Under the pieces are notes generated by a model, which worked only from the letters and a program-made list of their open reading frames with translations, was not told the DNA's origin and did not search any database. Both the position numbers and the translations under genes were made by a program. From NCBI GenBank assembly GCA_963762735.1, contig CAVXMG010000025.1:372001-436000 (forward strand): DNA of 64,000 nucleotides, in the 5' to 3' direction. Below, piece after piece: positions 53,735 through 62,924 of this stretch. Positions within the stretch are counted from its first letter, which is position 1; every line of letters starts with the position of its first letter. The stretch comes from DASXKD01 sp963762735. Its GTDB lineage: Bacteria; Actinomycetota; Actinomycetes; Streptosporangiales; Streptosporangiaceae.

Positions 53735-56700
53735 CTTCGGCCAGCTCACGCCAGCTCGCCTGCGCCCCCTCCTGCGCCGCCTCGGCGAACCGCGCTTCGC
53801 CGAGGCGGCGCCGCGCGGCCTGTTCGATCCGGGCCACATCCGGTTGCGACCGATCCGGCAGTCCGCGCACGCTCGCGCTTGCCGCGAGCAGCCGCGCGGC
53901 CTGCTCGTACCGTTCGCCACGCAGCGCCAGGTCCGCGATCCCGACCAGTACCCGCGCGATCAGGGGCGCATGCCCCGCCTCCGACGCGGCCTGGAATGCC
54001 GCGCCGCGGTGCTCGCGGGCCTCGCCGGGGCTGTCGGCGAGGTAACCGAGCAGGTCGTGTGTCACCGCCCGGACAGGCGCCCGCTCCGCTTCGTCGCCCA
54101 GCATGGTTGTCGCGACGCCGAGTTGCCGGTATGCCTGCTCGGTGTCGCCGCTCCAGCGGGCCAGCTCCGCCTTCGCCAGGGCCAGCGCGGCCAGCGCAGA
54201 CGGCCACGCGACCCGTTCCGCGTACCGCTGTGCCTCGGCCATGGCAGCCGTGCTGGACTCCTCATCACCCAGCAGCCAGTACAGCTGAGCCTGCCGCGAC
54301 CGCCACGGAACCACATCTTCGATGGCGCCGACCTCGGTGACGACCGCGATCGCCTGTTCGTAGTGCTCGCACGCACCGGCGAACTCGCCGCGCGTGGCGA
54401 TTCGGTCCGCCAGCTCGGTCAGAGCGAACGAAATCCCCCACCGCTCGCCGAGCGCCCGAAACTCGGCGAGCGCCATCTCGAGATAGGCATCCGCATCCCG
54501 CCCGCCCTGGCCGAGCATGATCCGCATCTTGCCGAGGTGCAGCCGGGCCAGTGCGCGCACCCACGGGTCGTCGTGGGTGAGCAGCGGTTCGAACGCGGGC
54601 AAGAACGCGTCCGGCGCCTGCAACATGCGTTCCAGCGGGGCGACGAACCCCAGCCGCGGGTCGCGGCGCTGACTGCGCTGACTGAACCGGTATGCCTTGT
54701 GGATCCACTCCGCCGCCTGGTACTGGTCAGCCGGACCGTCGGTCATGAACGTCACGCCAAGCGCGTAAACGAGGGCCCGGATCTCATCGCTCACCTCGCC
54801 GGGCGTGTTGGTGGCCGCGGTGATCAGCTCGAGGCCCTCGGCCTTGTGCCCGCCGAGCCACCAGTACCAGCCGGCTGCCGCCGCGAGCCGCATCGCCCCG
54901 TGCGCCTCGCCGGCCGCGAGCGCGCCACGCAGGGCAACAGCGATGTTGTCATGCTCGGCCTCGAGCGTGGCGAGCCACTCCAACTGCTCGGCGCGGCGCA
55001 GATGCGGGTCCGCGGTTTCGGCGAGTCCGGTGAAGTACGCGAGATGCGCACGGCGCGCCAGGTCCGATTCGCCCGCCTCCGCGAGCCGGTCCCGGGCGTA
55101 TTCCTTGATCGTGTCGAGCATCCGGTAGCGCGGTGCGCTGTCCCCCTCGGTGAGCAGCAGCGATTTCTCGGCCAGCGCGGTCAGCAACTTGAGCACTTCC
55201 CCCCGCTCGACCGAATCACCGCCGCAGACCTGCTCGGCCGCGTCCAGGCTCGCCCCGCCGGAGAACACCGCGAGCCTGCGCAGGACCATCCGTTCGGCGT
55301 CGGTGAGCAGCTCCCAGCTCCAGTCGACCACCGCGCGCAACGTCCGGTGGTGTGGCAGCGCGGTACGGCTGCCGCCGGTCAGCAGGCGGAACCGGTCGTC
55401 GAGACGGTTGGCGAGCTGATCGAGGGACATGGTGCGCAATCTGGCTGCGGCGAGTTCGATTGCCAGCGGTATCCCGTCGAGCGCCCGGCAGACGCGCGCC
55501 ATGTTCGACAGCGTGCGGGCGTCGGTCGCAAGATCCTTGCGCACCGCGCCGGCCCGGTCCTGCAGCAGCTGAACGGCCTGGGAGGACTCGATCTCGCCAG
55601 GGTCCGCGTCCTCGGCCGGCAGCGCCAGCGGCTCGACCTGCCACAGCGCCTCACCGGTGATGCCGAGCGGTTCCCTGCTCGTCGCGAGAATCCGCAGCCG
55701 CTGGCACTCCCCGAGCACCCGGTGGGCGAACGCCGCCGCAGACTCGATGACGTGCTCACAGTTGTCCAGAATCAAGAGCGTTTCGCGCTCGCGGATCGCG
55801 GCGATGAGCCGGTCCATCGGTTCCGCATTCGGTGCGCCGCCGAGCAGCGCATCCCGGAGCCCGAGCGCGGCGAGCGTCGGTTGCGCCACGTCACTACTCG
55901 CGCCGATCGGACGCCAGTTCCACCAGCCAGGCCCCGTCCGGCAGGTCGCCGAGCAGCGTGCGAGCGGTTTCCGTGGCCAGCCTGGTCTTCCCCGAGCCGC
56001 CCGGCCCGATCAGGGTGGTGAGCCGATGTTCGGCGATGAGTTCGCGGACCGCGGCGACATCAGCGTCCCTGCCGACGAAGCTGGTCAGCTCGGCGCGCAA
56101 GTTGGTCCTCCGGGCCTCCTCCTGCCAGCGCTGCTCCCGCCGTCCCAGCTCGCCCCGCAGCAGCGCGACGTGCAATGCGGACAGCTCAGGCGAGGGGTCG
56201 ACGCCCAGCGCGTCGGCCAGGGCTTCTCTCGTCCGCTGGTACACGAGCAGCGCCTCGGTGTCGCGACCGGTCGCGACGAGGGCTCGCATCAGCGCAGCGA
56301 CAAGCCGTTCCCGCACCGGATGCGCGGCCACCAAGTCGGTTAGTTCCGTGACCAGCCCCGCACCGTGGCCGAGGCTGATCTCCGCATCGAACCGATCCTC
56401 CATGGCCGTCAGGTGCAGCCCCTCGAGCCGGGTGACCGCCGCGTCAAACGCGGCACTATCCTGCAAACCGACGTCCTGCATAGCCGCACCGCGCCACAAT
56501 GCGAGGGCCTCGCGCAGCAGCCGTACCCGCCGCGGATCCTCGTCATTGCGGGCCTGGCCGACGAGGCGTTCGAACCGCACCGCGTCGACAGCGTCGGGTT
56601 CCACCCTCAACCGGTAGCCGTCCGTCTGCCCCTCGACCAACCCTTCCGGCAGTGCCTTCCGCAGCCGGGAAGCCAAGCGTTGCAAGGCATTCGCCGCTTC

Positions 56701-56871
56701 GGAGGGCGGGCGCTCACCCCAAATCCAGTCAACGAGCGTCGCCTTCGGGACTGCGTGACCTGGTTCGAGCGCGAGGGCGATCAACAGCCCGCGCAACCGG
56801 GCGCCCGGCACGTCGGCGAGGACGCCGTCGTCCGTGCGAACCTCGAGGGATCCAAGCATCCCGATCTGCAC
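53718..56871 (-). CDS. SARP/AfsR-type regulator with ATPase and TPR domains (one frameshift)
   Basis: GTG 56871 (MQIGMLGSLEVRTDDGVLAD) or ATG four codons later starts the protein, about 1,050 residues if joined. An OmpR-type DNA-binding domain (about 1-95, ANALQRLASRLRKAL) is followed by the bacterial transcriptional activator domain (100-245, VRLLREALALWRGAAMQDVG), then an NB-ARC-like ATPase with Walker A GPGGSGKTRLA and LLILDNCEHVIES. The frame breaks at about 55892, between VELASD and DVAQPTLAALGLRDAL. TPR-like helices fill the rest (AEWIHKAYRFSQ, EQAARLLAASASVRG). AfsR-type proteins activate secondary-metabolite genes. The adjacent DrrAB exporter is a likely target. Confidence 0.88.
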
Positions 56872-57047
56872 CTAGCCGATTTTGCCATGGGCGATTGGCA
56901 GGGCTCCAACTGGTGACGCAGCGCCGGAAGTTGCGGAGGTGATGGCACCACCGTGCCCGATGCCACTAGCTGTAGTGCAGCGGGCCTTCGATCTCGATCA
57001 TCGCGATCTCCGTCCGACACGCCGCCCGATGTCGTTGCCAAATTAAA

Positions 57048-57079
57048 CTGATATCACTATGCTAGACATGTAATATCAG
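57048..57079. promoter_or_regulatory. Inverted repeat in AT-rich promoter of the SPFH gene
   Basis: CTGATAT (57048-57054) pairs with ATATCAG (57073-57079) across 18 bases in the most AT-rich stretch of the area. TATGCTAGACAT between the arms could provide a -10 element. It lies 24 bases before the SPFH start. An operator is plausible; the regulator is unknown. Confidence 0.45.
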
Positions 57080-57103
57080 ACAGGTCAAGTGGAGGTGGTA
57101 GCG

Positions 57104-58033
57104 ATGACCGTGCAGGCTCCCGTCAGTACAAGTCATGCACCGGCACCGGCCCAGGTGCCGATCGCCGAGCGTGCGACCTCGTCGACGCGCGGCGTCAAAG
57201 TGCTGATATCCGGCGTCGTGGCAATCCTCGCCGCCGTGGCGGTGCTGGTGTACTCGGGCAAGCAGACCGATGGCACCAAGACAGCCCTGATCTGGGCAGG
57301 CGTTATCGTGCTGATCGGCGCCGGGATACTGCTGGGCGGCCTCACGCCCGTCACCCCAGGTCAGGCGCGCGTCATCCAGCTGTTCGGCAAGTATCGCGGC
57401 ACGATACGCGAGCCGGGGCTGCAATGGGTGAACCCGTTGACCCGGCGGATCAGGGTGTCCACCCGGATCCGCAACCATGAGACGGCGCAGGCCAAGGTCA
57501 ACGACGCCGACGGCAACCCGATCGAGATCGCCGCCGTGGTCGTCTGGCAGGTCGCCGACACCGCCAAGGCCACCTATGCGGTCGACGATTACACCAAGTT
57601 CGTGTCCATCCAGACCGAGACCGCGGTGCGGCACATCGCCTCCCGCTACCCCTACACCAGCCAAGACGGGGATCTTTCGCTGCGCGACAACGCCGAAGAG
57701 ATCACCGCGCGCCTGTCCGACGAGATCGCCGACCGGGTTGCCTCGGCCGGAGTGCAGATCATCGAGTCACGCCTGACCCGGCTGTCGTACGCTGCGGAGA
57801 TCGCCCAGGCCATGCTGCGCCAGCAGCAGGCCAGCGCCGTGGTGGGCGCGCGGCGGACGATCGTCCAGGGAGCCGTCGGCATGGTCCAGCTCGCCCTGCA
57901 GCGGCTGGAGGAGGAGGGCGTGGTCGAGCTGGACGAGGAACGCAAGGCCACGATGGTGTCCAACCTGCTCGTCGTCCTGTGCAGCGAGCAGGCCACCCAG
58001 CCCATCGTCAACACCGGCACCCTGTACCAGTGA
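57104..58033 (+). CDS. SPFH/band-7 domain membrane protein
   Basis: ATG 57104 follows GGAGGTGG. The 309-residue protein has two membrane segments at the N-terminus (VKVLISGVVAILAAVAVLVY and IWAGVIVLIGAGILLGGL), then the SPFH domain: VTPGQARVIQLFGKYRGTIR, GLQWVNPLTRRIRVSTRI, VVVWQVADTAKATYAVDDY, and IIESRLTRLSYAAEIAQAML. A helical C-terminus ends with NTGTLYQ. SPFH proteins form large membrane-associated oligomers, organise microdomains and scaffold proteases. The gene is followed 19 bases later by a small ribbon-helix-helix-like gene, a pairing I recognise from other actinobacteria. Confidence 0.9.
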   Translation: MTVQAPVSTSHAPAPAQVPIAERATSSTRGVKVLISGVVAILAAVAVLVYSGKQTDGTKTALIWAGVIVLIGAGILLGGLTPVTPGQARVIQLFGKYRGTIREPGLQWVNPLTRRIRVSTRIRNHETAQAKVNDADGNPIEIAAVVVWQVADTAKATYAVDDYTKFVSIQTETAVRHIASRYPYTSQDGDLSLRDNAEEITARLSDEIADRVASAGVQIIESRLTRLSYAAEIAQAMLRQQQASAVVGARRTIVQGAVGMVQLALQRLEEEGVVELDEERKATMVSNLLVVLCSEQATQPIVNTGTLYQ

Positions 58034-58052
58034 CGGCGGGCACGGCATCACA

Positions 58053-58268
58053 GTGAGTGAACGCAAAGGCGTGCTGCTGCGGCTCGATCCGGCGGTCCAC
58101 GACGCGCTGGCCAGGTGGGCCTCCGACGAGTTGCGCAGCACCAACGCCCAGATCGAGTTCCTGCTGCGGCGCGCGCTCGCCGACGCGGGCCGGCTGCCCA
58201 GCCATGCCGGGAAGATGCGCAGGCCGGGCCGGCCGCCGCGGGAAACCGAGTCCGGATTAGCGGGGTAG
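58053..58268 (+). CDS. Small ribbon-helix-helix-like protein paired with the SPFH gene
   Basis: GTG 58053 gives 71 residues: MSERKGVLLRLDPAVHDALA, then RWASDELRSTNAQIEFLLRR, then a basic tail. The LLRLDPAVHDAL strand-helix and the second helix match Arc/MetJ-type ribbon-helix-helix DNA-binding proteins. It lies 19 bases after the SPFH stop and is surely co-transcribed. It may autoregulate the pair, possibly at the inverted repeat 57048-57079 (inference). Confidence 0.8.
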   Translation: MSERKGVLLRLDPAVHDALARWASDELRSTNAQIEFLLRRALADAGRLPSHAGKMRRPGRPPRETESGLAG

Positions 58269-58320
58269 CCTCGACCGCGTCCATGTCGGCGGTCGCGCAG
58301 TGCCGGGAGGAACTCATCTG

Positions 58321-59229
58321 ATGACCTTGGACGCGGTCACCGCGGCAGCCGCGGGCACCTGGACGCTCGGCGACCTGACCGTCAACCGGATGGGATTCGG
58401 CGCGATGCGCCTGCCGCAGACGGGCCGGGCGCTCGCCGCCGACGCTGTTCCGGGCGACCGCGGCAGGGCGATCACGGTGCTCCGCCGGGCGGCCGAGCTC
58501 GGCGTCAATCACATCGACACGGCCGCGTTCTATTTCTCTGCACTACGATCGGCCAACGAGCTGATCAACACGGCGCTGGCGCCTTACCCCGATGACCTGG
58601 TCATTGTCACGAAGGTCGGGCCCGGCCGGGATCCGTCAGGCGAATGGCTGCCCGCGGCCAGGCCGGACCAGCTACGCGGGCAGGTCGAGGAGAACCTGCG
58701 CCAGCTCGGCCGCGATCGCCTGGACGTGGTGAACTGGCGTAACCAGCAGGGTGCGGCGTCGCTCGCGGAGCATTTCGGCGCCCTGGCCGAACTGCGCGAC
58801 GCAGGGCTCATCCGGCACCTCGGCGTCTCCGGCGTGACGCCAGGGCAGCTCGCCGAGGCCCTGACCATAGCGCCCGTGGTCTGCGTGCAGAACCGGTACG
58901 GCATCGGCGCCAGCCCCGCCGAGCACGAGTTCGTGGACGCCTGCGGGGATCAGGGCATCGCCTTCGTGCCGTTCTTCACCATCGCCGGGCGGGGCGGCGG
59001 GCGCGGCGTGACCGGCGGCGAGCATGAAGAGGTGCTTGCCATCGCCAGCGCGCACGGTGCTACCGCCGCACAGGTCCGGCTGGCCTGGACGCTACAGCGC
59101 GGAGCGCACGTGCTGGCCATCCCCGGCACCGGCGATCCGGCCCACCTGGCGGCCAACGTAGCCGCCAGCGCGCTCCTGCTCAGCGGCGAAGAACTGGCCC
59201 TGCTGGAATCGGTGACCATCCCCGCCTGA
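58321..59229 (+). CDS. Aldo/keto reductase-family protein without the usual catalytic His
   Basis: ATG 58321 has GGGAGGA upstream. The 302-residue protein has the AKR barrel: LTVNRMGFGAMRLPQTGR, Asp and Tyr in HIDTAAFYFS, Lys in VIVTKVG, then the NADP region LAIPGTGDPAHLAANVAA. Where AKRs normally have His after strand 4 (LLH-x-P), this reads DVVNWRNQQ, so the tetrad His appears replaced. This variant recurs in a bacterial AKR subgroup whose activity is less clear. It is likely an NADPH-dependent reductase of an unknown carbonyl. It stands alone. Confidence 0.85.
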   Translation: MTLDAVTAAAAGTWTLGDLTVNRMGFGAMRLPQTGRALAADAVPGDRGRAITVLRRAAELGVNHIDTAAFYFSALRSANELINTALAPYPDDLVIVTKVGPGRDPSGEWLPAARPDQLRGQVEENLRQLGRDRLDVVNWRNQQGAASLAEHFGALAELRDAGLIRHLGVSGVTPGQLAEALTIAPVVCVQNRYGIGASPAEHEFVDACGDQGIAFVPFFTIAGRGGGRGVTGGEHEEVLAIASAHGATAAQVRLAWTLQRGAHVLAIPGTGDPAHLAANVAASALLLSGEELALLESVTIPA

Positions 59230-59267
59230 TCCGGCGCATCTGCCACGCCAGTGGGCACACTGGAACG

Positions 59268-59525
59268 GTGCGCATCACCGTCCGGGTCCGGCCTGGCTCC
59301 GCGCGGCCCGGCGTGGGCGGCGAGCACGATGGCGCGCTGGTCGTCCGGGTCAGTGCGCCGGCCGTGGACGGCCGCGCCACCGACGCGGCACTGAGCGCGA
59401 TCGCGGCCGCTTTCGGCGTCCGCCGCCGCGCCGTCACGCTGATCGCGGGCGCGGCGAGCCGCACGAAGATCGTGGACGTGGCGGGCGCCGACCCGGCCGA
59501 CCTGGAGCGGCTGCTGTCCGTGTGA
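59268..59525 (+). CDS. DUF167 (YggU-like) protein
   Basis: GTG 59268 gives 85 residues. The family pattern is clear: RITVRVRPGSARPGVGG, LVVRVSAPAVDGRATDAAL, and VTLIAGAASRTKIVDVAG. DUF167 is a small alpha/beta domain of unknown biochemical function, found across bacteria and eukaryotes and often near yggT-like genes. Here it follows an aldo/keto reductase by 38 bases. Confidence 0.9.
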   Translation: MRITVRVRPGSARPGVGGEHDGALVVRVSAPAVDGRATDAALSAIAAAFGVRRRAVTLIAGAASRTKIVDVAGADPADLERLLSV

Positions 59526-59779
59526 CGGGCCCGCGGCGAGCCTTGCTAGTCAATTCCCGCACCCCGGAATAGGTCATTTCCCCGATGCCCGGACATCCGC
59601 GTGATGTCACGCTGATGGCGCAGCTAGCGGGCTGGCAGAGCGGGCCGGATGCGAAGAAATACCCACACGGGCGTATCAACGCCGCCGTTCCGTGCTCCGA
59701 CAAGTAGGGGACCGAGCAGGCCAGCACGAATCCCAGCCGCTGCCCGCGGGCGGCGGCACCGTGAACGGGGGCTTTTGAG

Positions 59780-60052
59780 ATGCAAGACGAAGTGATGTTC
59801 CTGGATTGCCCGGAGTACCTGGATGCGCATGGTACGGAGCGATGCGGGCTTCCCGCGGAGGTCGAGGACCGGTACACGATGCGGTCATCGGACGGACCGC
59901 TGGACAGCGCGAAGATCCGGTGCCCGCGCGGTCACTGGTTCAACGGCCCGCTGGAGTCGCTGATCTGGGCCAGCCCGCAGGCCAGAACCCGCCCGCCCAC
60001 GACGGGCGCCTGGCGGCCCGCAGCGACGCCACGCGCTGACCGCGGCGGTTAA
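59780..60052 (+). CDS. Small Cys-containing hypothetical protein
   Basis: ATG 59780 begins MQDEVMFLDCPEYLDAHGTE, followed by RCGLPAEVEDRYTMRSSDGP, and later KIRCPRGHWFNGPLESLIW. CPEYL, RCGLP and RCPRGHWFN carry three cysteines and a histidine that could make a zinc knuckle. I recognise similar short proteins in actinobacteria, but none has a function. The Arg/Pro-rich last 25 residues look less conserved. The stop lies inside a long palindrome. The gap 59526-59779 before it holds nothing else seen. Confidence 0.6.
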   Translation: MQDEVMFLDCPEYLDAHGTERCGLPAEVEDRYTMRSSDGPLDSAKIRCPRGHWFNGPLESLIWASPQARTRPPTTGAWRPAATPRADRGG

Positions 60053-60061
60053 CCGCCGCGG
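60040..60061. terminator. Perfect 22-base palindrome over a stop codon
   Basis: Eleven-base arms (CCGCGGCGGTT and its complement) meet at TTAA, which contains the TAA stop of the preceding gene. It lies between two convergent genes (stops at 60052 and 60129), so a bidirectional, U-tract-less terminator is the simplest reading. Confidence 0.55.
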
Positions 60062-60128
60062 CCGTCAACCCGGCCGCGTCGCCGCGGCGTCGTCGGCCAG
60101 CACCGCGGCCGGTCGCCGGCGCTCCTGG

Positions 60129-60410
60129 CTAGCGCTCGCTGCCGGTCCCGGCGCCCAGGCGGAGAGCCACCGCGATCGTGCTCGCCCCGATCAGCAGCGC
60201 GACCGCGTTGGGCACGATCAGGGCCAGGTTCCGCGCGGCGATGCCGTAGCTGATCCACAGCAGGAATCCGATCAGCAGGATCGCGAAGTAGCCGATCGAC
60301 ACGTCGCGGGAAGACCGCTGCCGGAGCATCCGGCGGATCTGGAGCACGGGCGAGACGCCCATCAGTACGCCCCACGCGGCAGCGGCAACGGCAAGCCCGG
60401 TCACGATCAT
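60129..60410 (-). CDS. SemiSWEET-like small membrane transporter
   Basis: ATG 60410 is chosen; AAGGGAACC lies just upstream. The 93-residue protein has three spans and the SemiSWEET/PQ-loop pattern: VSPVLQIRRMLRQRSSRDVS (the P-x-L-Q motif after span 1, then Arg/Ser loop), IGYFAILLIGFLLWISYGIA, and LIVPNAVALLIGASTIAVAL with the substrate-pocket Asn. SemiSWEETs dimerise to pass sugars down a gradient. The specificity here is unknown. Confidence 0.82.
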   Translation of the reverse strand: MIVTGLAVAAAAWGVLMGVSPVLQIRRMLRQRSSRDVSIGYFAILLIGFLLWISYGIAARNLALIVPNAVALLIGASTIAVALRLGAGTGSER

Positions 60411-60601
60411 GACGGTTCCCTTGGACAAGGCGCCCGGGCTCAGCGGACCGTGCTCGCCAGCTGACCTGGTGAGGGGCGCAAGCACGACCAACGGTCACGC
60501 TACCAGCGGCCGCCTCCGGTGAGCACGGATGCCTGCCCGGCGCGGGCCGGAACGAAATCCGGTGGCGGCCGGACGAGCGGTGACGGCAGGCTGGGACGGT
60601 G

Positions 60602-61412
60602 ATGGACCCGGCGATCGAGAGTCACTACGGCACCGGTTACGAGCGTGCCCGCTTGTTCCCTGGCGGCACGCCGGCCCTGGAGTTCGTTAGGTCAATGGAA
60701 TTGCTGGACCGGCTGCTGCCTGCACCGCCCGCCGAGGTACTGGATGTGGGCGGTGGGCCGGGCACCTATGCCGCCGCCGCTGGCCCGGCGCGGGTACCGC
60801 GTGCACCTGGTGGACGCGATGCCGTTGCATGTGGAACAGGCACTCCAGGTGGCGGGCGGCGACCCGGCGGCCGCCTTCACCGCCGTGCTTGGCGACGCGC
60901 GGGACCTCCCGGCGACGGCCGGATCCCAGGATGCGGTGCTGCTGTTCGGCCCGCTGTATCACCTGACCGAGGCCGGGCACCGGCGGCAGGCCCTCGCCGA
61001 GGCATGGCGGGTCCTGCGGCCGGGCGGGCGCCTGGTGGCCGTGGCGATCAGCCGGTTCGCCTCGCTGCTGGACGGGGTGTACGAGGACTGGCTGGACGAT
61101 CCGCAGTTCCGGCGGATCGTGGACCAGGACCTGGCCGACGGGCAGCACCGCAACCCCGATCCGGTGGGCAGGCCGGAACGCTTCACCACGGCCTACTTCC
61201 ACACCCCCGACGGCCTGGCCAGCGAGGTCGGGCAGGCAGGGTTCACCGGCACGGCCCTGTACGGGGTGGAGGGCCCCGGCTGGCCGCTGCGCCGGGACTG
61301 GGCCGACCCACGGCGCCGCGAGCAGATGCTGTTCGCCGCCCGGGCGGTGGAAACGCAGCCCTCGATGCTGGGCTTCAGCCTCCATTTCATCGCCGCCGCG
61401 ACCAGGCCATAG
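60602..61412 (+). CDS. SAM-dependent methyltransferase (one frameshift)
   Basis: ATG 60602 (MDPAIESHYGTGYERARLFP) starts the first part, ending in VLDVGGGPGTYA (motif I). Near 60770 the frame shifts and continues RRGYRVHLVDAMPLHVEQAL (ribose-binding Asp), AVLGDARDLPATAG, DAVLLFGPLYHLTEAGHRRQ, and VLRPGGRLVAVAISRFASLL to the stop at 61412. PLYHL and the following helix match a family of actinobacterial small-molecule methyltransferases. One base indel in a C/G context explains the break. The substrate is unknown. Confidence 0.85.
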
Positions 61413-61469
61413 CCCGCCGCGCGGCCGACCGGACAGGCCAGGTCAGGCCGCGCGGGATGCGCCAGCGCG

Positions 61470-62549
61470 TCAGCTCGGGTCAGCTTTGCCGGGCCGCACC
61501 CAGATATCCCGGTCATGCATGAGCTCGATCTGCCGGTCGATCACCTCACGCCGGTACTCGGCGTGATCGTAGGGGGCCCGGTCGAGGTAGAGGTTCTTCG
61601 GGTAGACCGGCTCTTCGTAGATGAGCTGGTACTGCTCGGTGGTCAGATCCTTGATCCAGTTGTCCCACTGGGCGCCCGCGCGGAACCGGCGGAGCGCTTC
61701 CACGTCGACGGTTCCGGCTACCCAGGACGAGCCGCCGCTGTAGTCGTGCCGCCCGACGATCTGCCCGCGATAGTCGATCACCGCCGACCCGCCGCCGAAC
61801 GTGTCGATCGGGACATCGGAATCGGTGTGCAGGTAATAGGTACCGACGTTGCACGCGATCAGGTACATGTTGTTGTCGAGCGCGCGGGCGCGGTTCTGGA
61901 TCTCGAACAGGCCGTTGCCGACGTGCGGATGCGGATAGGGGCCGCGGTACACGACCTCTGCCCCGTTCATCGCCAGGCCGCGCGCGTTCTCGGGGTAGGA
62001 GCCTTCGTTGGCCATCAGGAACCCAAGCCGGCCAATTTCGGTGTCGGCGACCGGGTAGAACGCGTCGAGGTTCCGGCCGTAAAGCTCAACCCACTTGTCC
62101 CAGACATTGTGCGGGGTCACCGAATGCTCGACCGGCAGCAACGGCACGACCTTGTGATGCCTGTGGATCACCTCTCCTTCGGGGGAGAGGATGAACCCGA
62201 CGTTGAAGAAGCGCCCGGGGAACTCCGGGTGGCGCGCCTTCGCCTGCGCCATGATGAAGGCGTTCCACTGCCGCGCGAGCCCGCCGAGGTAGTCCGTCTC
62301 CGGGCCAGGGACGTCGATCGCGCACTCCCGCGCGAACTCCTCGTGGTTCAGGTCGAGCACCTCGTCGTTGAAGCCCTGCAGCGCGCCTTCGGGTATGGCG
62401 ATGAGCCGCACCGGCAGGTCCAGGCTGGACAGCCACGATGCGGCCTTGATGAGGTGCGAGAGGTGTTCCAGATTCGTCGCGATCTCGTCACGGCGCCGGA
62501 TGCCCCGCATGGTGGGGACCAGGCCAATGGCCTGATAAGGCTCGATCAT
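61470..62549 (-). CDS. Nitrilase-superfamily protein lacking the catalytic cysteine
   Basis: The 359-residue protein starts MIEPYQAIGLVPTMRGIRRR. Nitrilase-fold landmarks are Glu54 in AIPEGALQGF, Lys133 in HRHHKVVPLLPVEHS, and the nucleophile elbow LGFLMANEGSYPENARGLAM. In that elbow the usual C-x-D/E (as in aliphatic amidase, CDDGNYPE) reads Ala180-Asn-Glu. The codon is GCC and no frameshift is near, so the thiol nucleophile is truly absent. The C-terminal part still has TFGGGSAVIDYRGQIVG and length similar to amidases. It may be a non-catalytic homologue, or use other chemistry. It is divergent from a DUF1330-type gene at 62622. Confidence 0.82.
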   Translation of the reverse strand: MIEPYQAIGLVPTMRGIRRRDEIATNLEHLSHLIKAASWLSSLDLPVRLIAIPEGALQGFNDEVLDLNHEEFARECAIDVPGPETDYLGGLARQWNAFIMAQAKARHPEFPGRFFNVGFILSPEGEVIHRHHKVVPLLPVEHSVTPHNVWDKWVELYGRNLDAFYPVADTEIGRLGFLMANEGSYPENARGLAMNGAEVVYRGPYPHPHVGNGLFEIQNRARALDNNMYLIACNVGTYYLHTDSDVPIDTFGGGSAVIDYRGQIVGRHDYSGGSSWVAGTVDVEALRRFRAGAQWDNWIKDLTTEQYQLIYEEPVYPKNLYLDRAPYDHAEYRREVIDRQIELMHDRDIWVRPGKADPS

Positions 62550-62621
62550 GGTGAATCCCTTCAGCCTGTCGCCCGCCGACTACCGGTTCCCGGCAAGATA
62601 TCCGGTCGGTAGGGTGACCCG

Positions 62622-62913
62622 GTGACCGTCTACGCGATAGCCCAGCTCCGCATCCATGACCAGGCTCCCTACGAGAGGTATGCGGCCGGGTTCATGCCGG
62701 TCCTCCGCCAGTACGGCGGGCGGCTGGTGGTTGCCGATGGCGCGCCCGAGGTCGTCGAGGGTGAGTGGACCGGTGACCGGGTCGTCGTCCTGGCGTTCGA
62801 CGATCGCGACGCCTTTCGACACGTGGACCAATTCCCCGGAATACCAGGAGATCGTGAAGGACCGCTGGGACGCGGCGGAGACCAGCATCCTGCTGGTGCG
62901 GGGAGTGGACTGA
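62622..62913 (+). CDS. DUF1330-family protein (one frameshift)
   Basis: GTG 62622 begins MTVYAIAQLRIHDQAPYERY. The DUF1330 features LRQYGGRLVVADGAPEVVEG and VVVLAFDDRDAF are intact. Near 62812 one extra T breaks the frame, after which FDTWTNSPEYQEIVKDRWDA and ETSILLVRGVD complete the domain, stopping at 62911-62913. The 97-residue product is a dimeric ferredoxin-like alpha/beta barrel protein of unknown function. It converges on the oxidase-like gene with 11 bases between stops. Confidence 0.85.
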
Positions 62914-62924
62914 CACCCAGCGGG

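Noticed and set aside
52971..56021. A 1016-residue protein starting as DrrB
   Set aside because: Only the first 200 residues are a permease. After the indel near 53560 the frame reads antisense to the SARP regulator.
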